Assembly: GCA_964230195.1 (NCBI GenBank)
Contig: CAXRGH010000161.1
Coordinates: 1 to 22,811, forward strand
From: CAXRGH01 sp964230195
Lineage (GTDB): Bacteria; Pseudomonadota; Gammaproteobacteria; Enterobacterales; Alteromonadaceae
Reading direction: 5' to 3'
DNA: 22,811 nucleotides
In this document: in pieces, positions 22,293-22,811 of the stretch
Numbering within the stretch: the stretch's first letter is position 1
How the letters are laid out: every line of letters starts with the position of its first letter
Notes under the pieces: model-generated
Databases searched by the model: none
Told to the model about the DNA's origin: nothing
What the model saw: only the letters and a program-made list of their open reading frames with translations
Program-made: the position numbers and the translations under genes

Positions 22293-22811
22293 GTGATTCA
22301 TGAAACCGCTATCGTCGATAAATCGGCAAACATTGGTAAGAATGTCGTTGTTGGGGCGTATTCTGTAGTCGGTCCTGGCGTTACTATTCATGAGGGTACC
22401 ACGCTGCACTCTCATGTGGTCGTCAAAGGTCCGTCAGTTATCGGAAAAAACAACACGCTATTCCAGTTCACTTCAATTGGTGAAGACTGCCAAGATAAAA
22501 AGTTTGCGGGAGAACCTACCGAGTTGATTATTGGTGACAATAATATTTTCCGCGAATGCGCCACGGTTCATCGAGGTACAGTGCAAGATCAGGGCGTTAC
22601 TAAGATCGGCAGTGACAACCTTTTCATGGCGTATACTCACGTTGCTCACGATTGTGTCATAGGCGACAACAATATCTTTGCGAACAATGCCACGTTAGCT
22701 GGACATGTTGAGATTGGAGACCATGTCATTCTGGGTGGAATGACAGGTATTCACCAGTTCTGTAAAGTTGGCTCTCATAGTTTTGCGGGTGTAGGGTCAG
22801 TTATTTTGAAA
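22293..22811 (+). CDS. lpxA: UDP-N-acetylglucosamine O-acyltransferase LpxA, C-terminus outside the window
   Basis: LpxA transfers 3-hydroxyacyl from ACP to UDP-GlcNAc, the first step of lipid A synthesis. The first 173 residues are present; the family is about 260 long. I translated it from GTG 22293: IHETAIVDKSANIG, then hexapeptide repeats of a left-handed beta-helix. Family-specific blocks are VVVKGPSVIGKNN, FAGEPTELIIGDNN, TVHRGTVQ, HVAHDCVIG (His119, equivalent to catalytic His125 of E. coli) and GGMTGIHQFCKVG. A nearby ATG at 22300 is out of frame, so GTG is the start. AGGA lies about 11 bases upstream, inside the fabZ end. The frame is open to the window edge. Confidence 0.95.
   Translation, partial: MIHETAIVDKSANIGKNVVVGAYSVVGPGVTIHEGTTLHSHVVVKGPSVIGKNNTLFQFTSIGEDCQDKKFAGEPTELIIGDNNIFRECATVHRGTVQDQGVTKIGSDNLFMAYTHVAHDCVIGDNNIFANNATLAGHVEIGDHVILGGMTGIHQFCKVGSHSFAGVGSVILK

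Noticed and set aside
1..22811. Mobile element, prophage, CRISPR or defence island
   Set aside because: No transposase, integrase, terminal repeats, direct-repeat array or compositional break was seen; apart from the csrB-like interval the region is conserved core genome.

Overview
The window reads as chromosomal DNA of a marine-type gammaproteobacterium, probably in or near the Alteromonadales. This rests on AT-leaning coding sequence, DUF3301 and DUF3549 proteins beside YqcC/TruC, type II QueF next to Syd, and the map/rpsB-to-lpxA block in gammaproteobacterial order. The genus cannot be fixed from the sequence alone. No tRNA, rRNA, insertion sequence, CRISPR array or phage gene was seen, and codon use looks even throughout.

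Region 1 (1-5792) is the queF-syd-yqcC-truC neighbourhood. On the minus strand are the start of an unidentified protein (1-418) and queF. Divergent from queF is syd, whose 3' end overlaps a small convergent coiled-coil protein gene. A GNAT acetyltransferase gene follows. A 402-base gap (2930-3331) then holds the most interesting element: about 120 bases with eight GGA motifs, mostly in hairpin loops, which looks like a CsrB-family CsrA-sequestering small RNA. A GacA/UvrY-type box and an IHF-like site lie upstream. In E. coli csrB lies between syd and yqcC, so synteny supports the call. The RNA looks short and has no visible intrinsic terminator. DUF3301 and DUF3549 (minus) and yqcC and truC (plus) complete the block.

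Region 2 (5800-10099, minus strand) is the map-glnD-dapD operon: N-terminal methionine removal, PII uridylylation for nitrogen signalling, and a lysine/diaminopimelate pathway step.

Region 3 (10201-22811, plus strand) starts with an rpsB promoter (extended -10, GC-rich discriminator) and a structured leader. It continues rpsB-tsf, with a hairpin between the two genes and a strong terminator after tsf. Next come pyrH-frr-uppS-cdsA-dxr-rseP-bamA-skp-lpxD-fabZ and the start of lpxA, packed with short gaps or overlaps. This joins translation factors to isoprenoid and phospholipid synthesis, the site-2 protease of the sigma-E pathway, outer-membrane protein assembly and lipid A synthesis. dxr follows cdsA, whereas in E. 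coli it follows frr.
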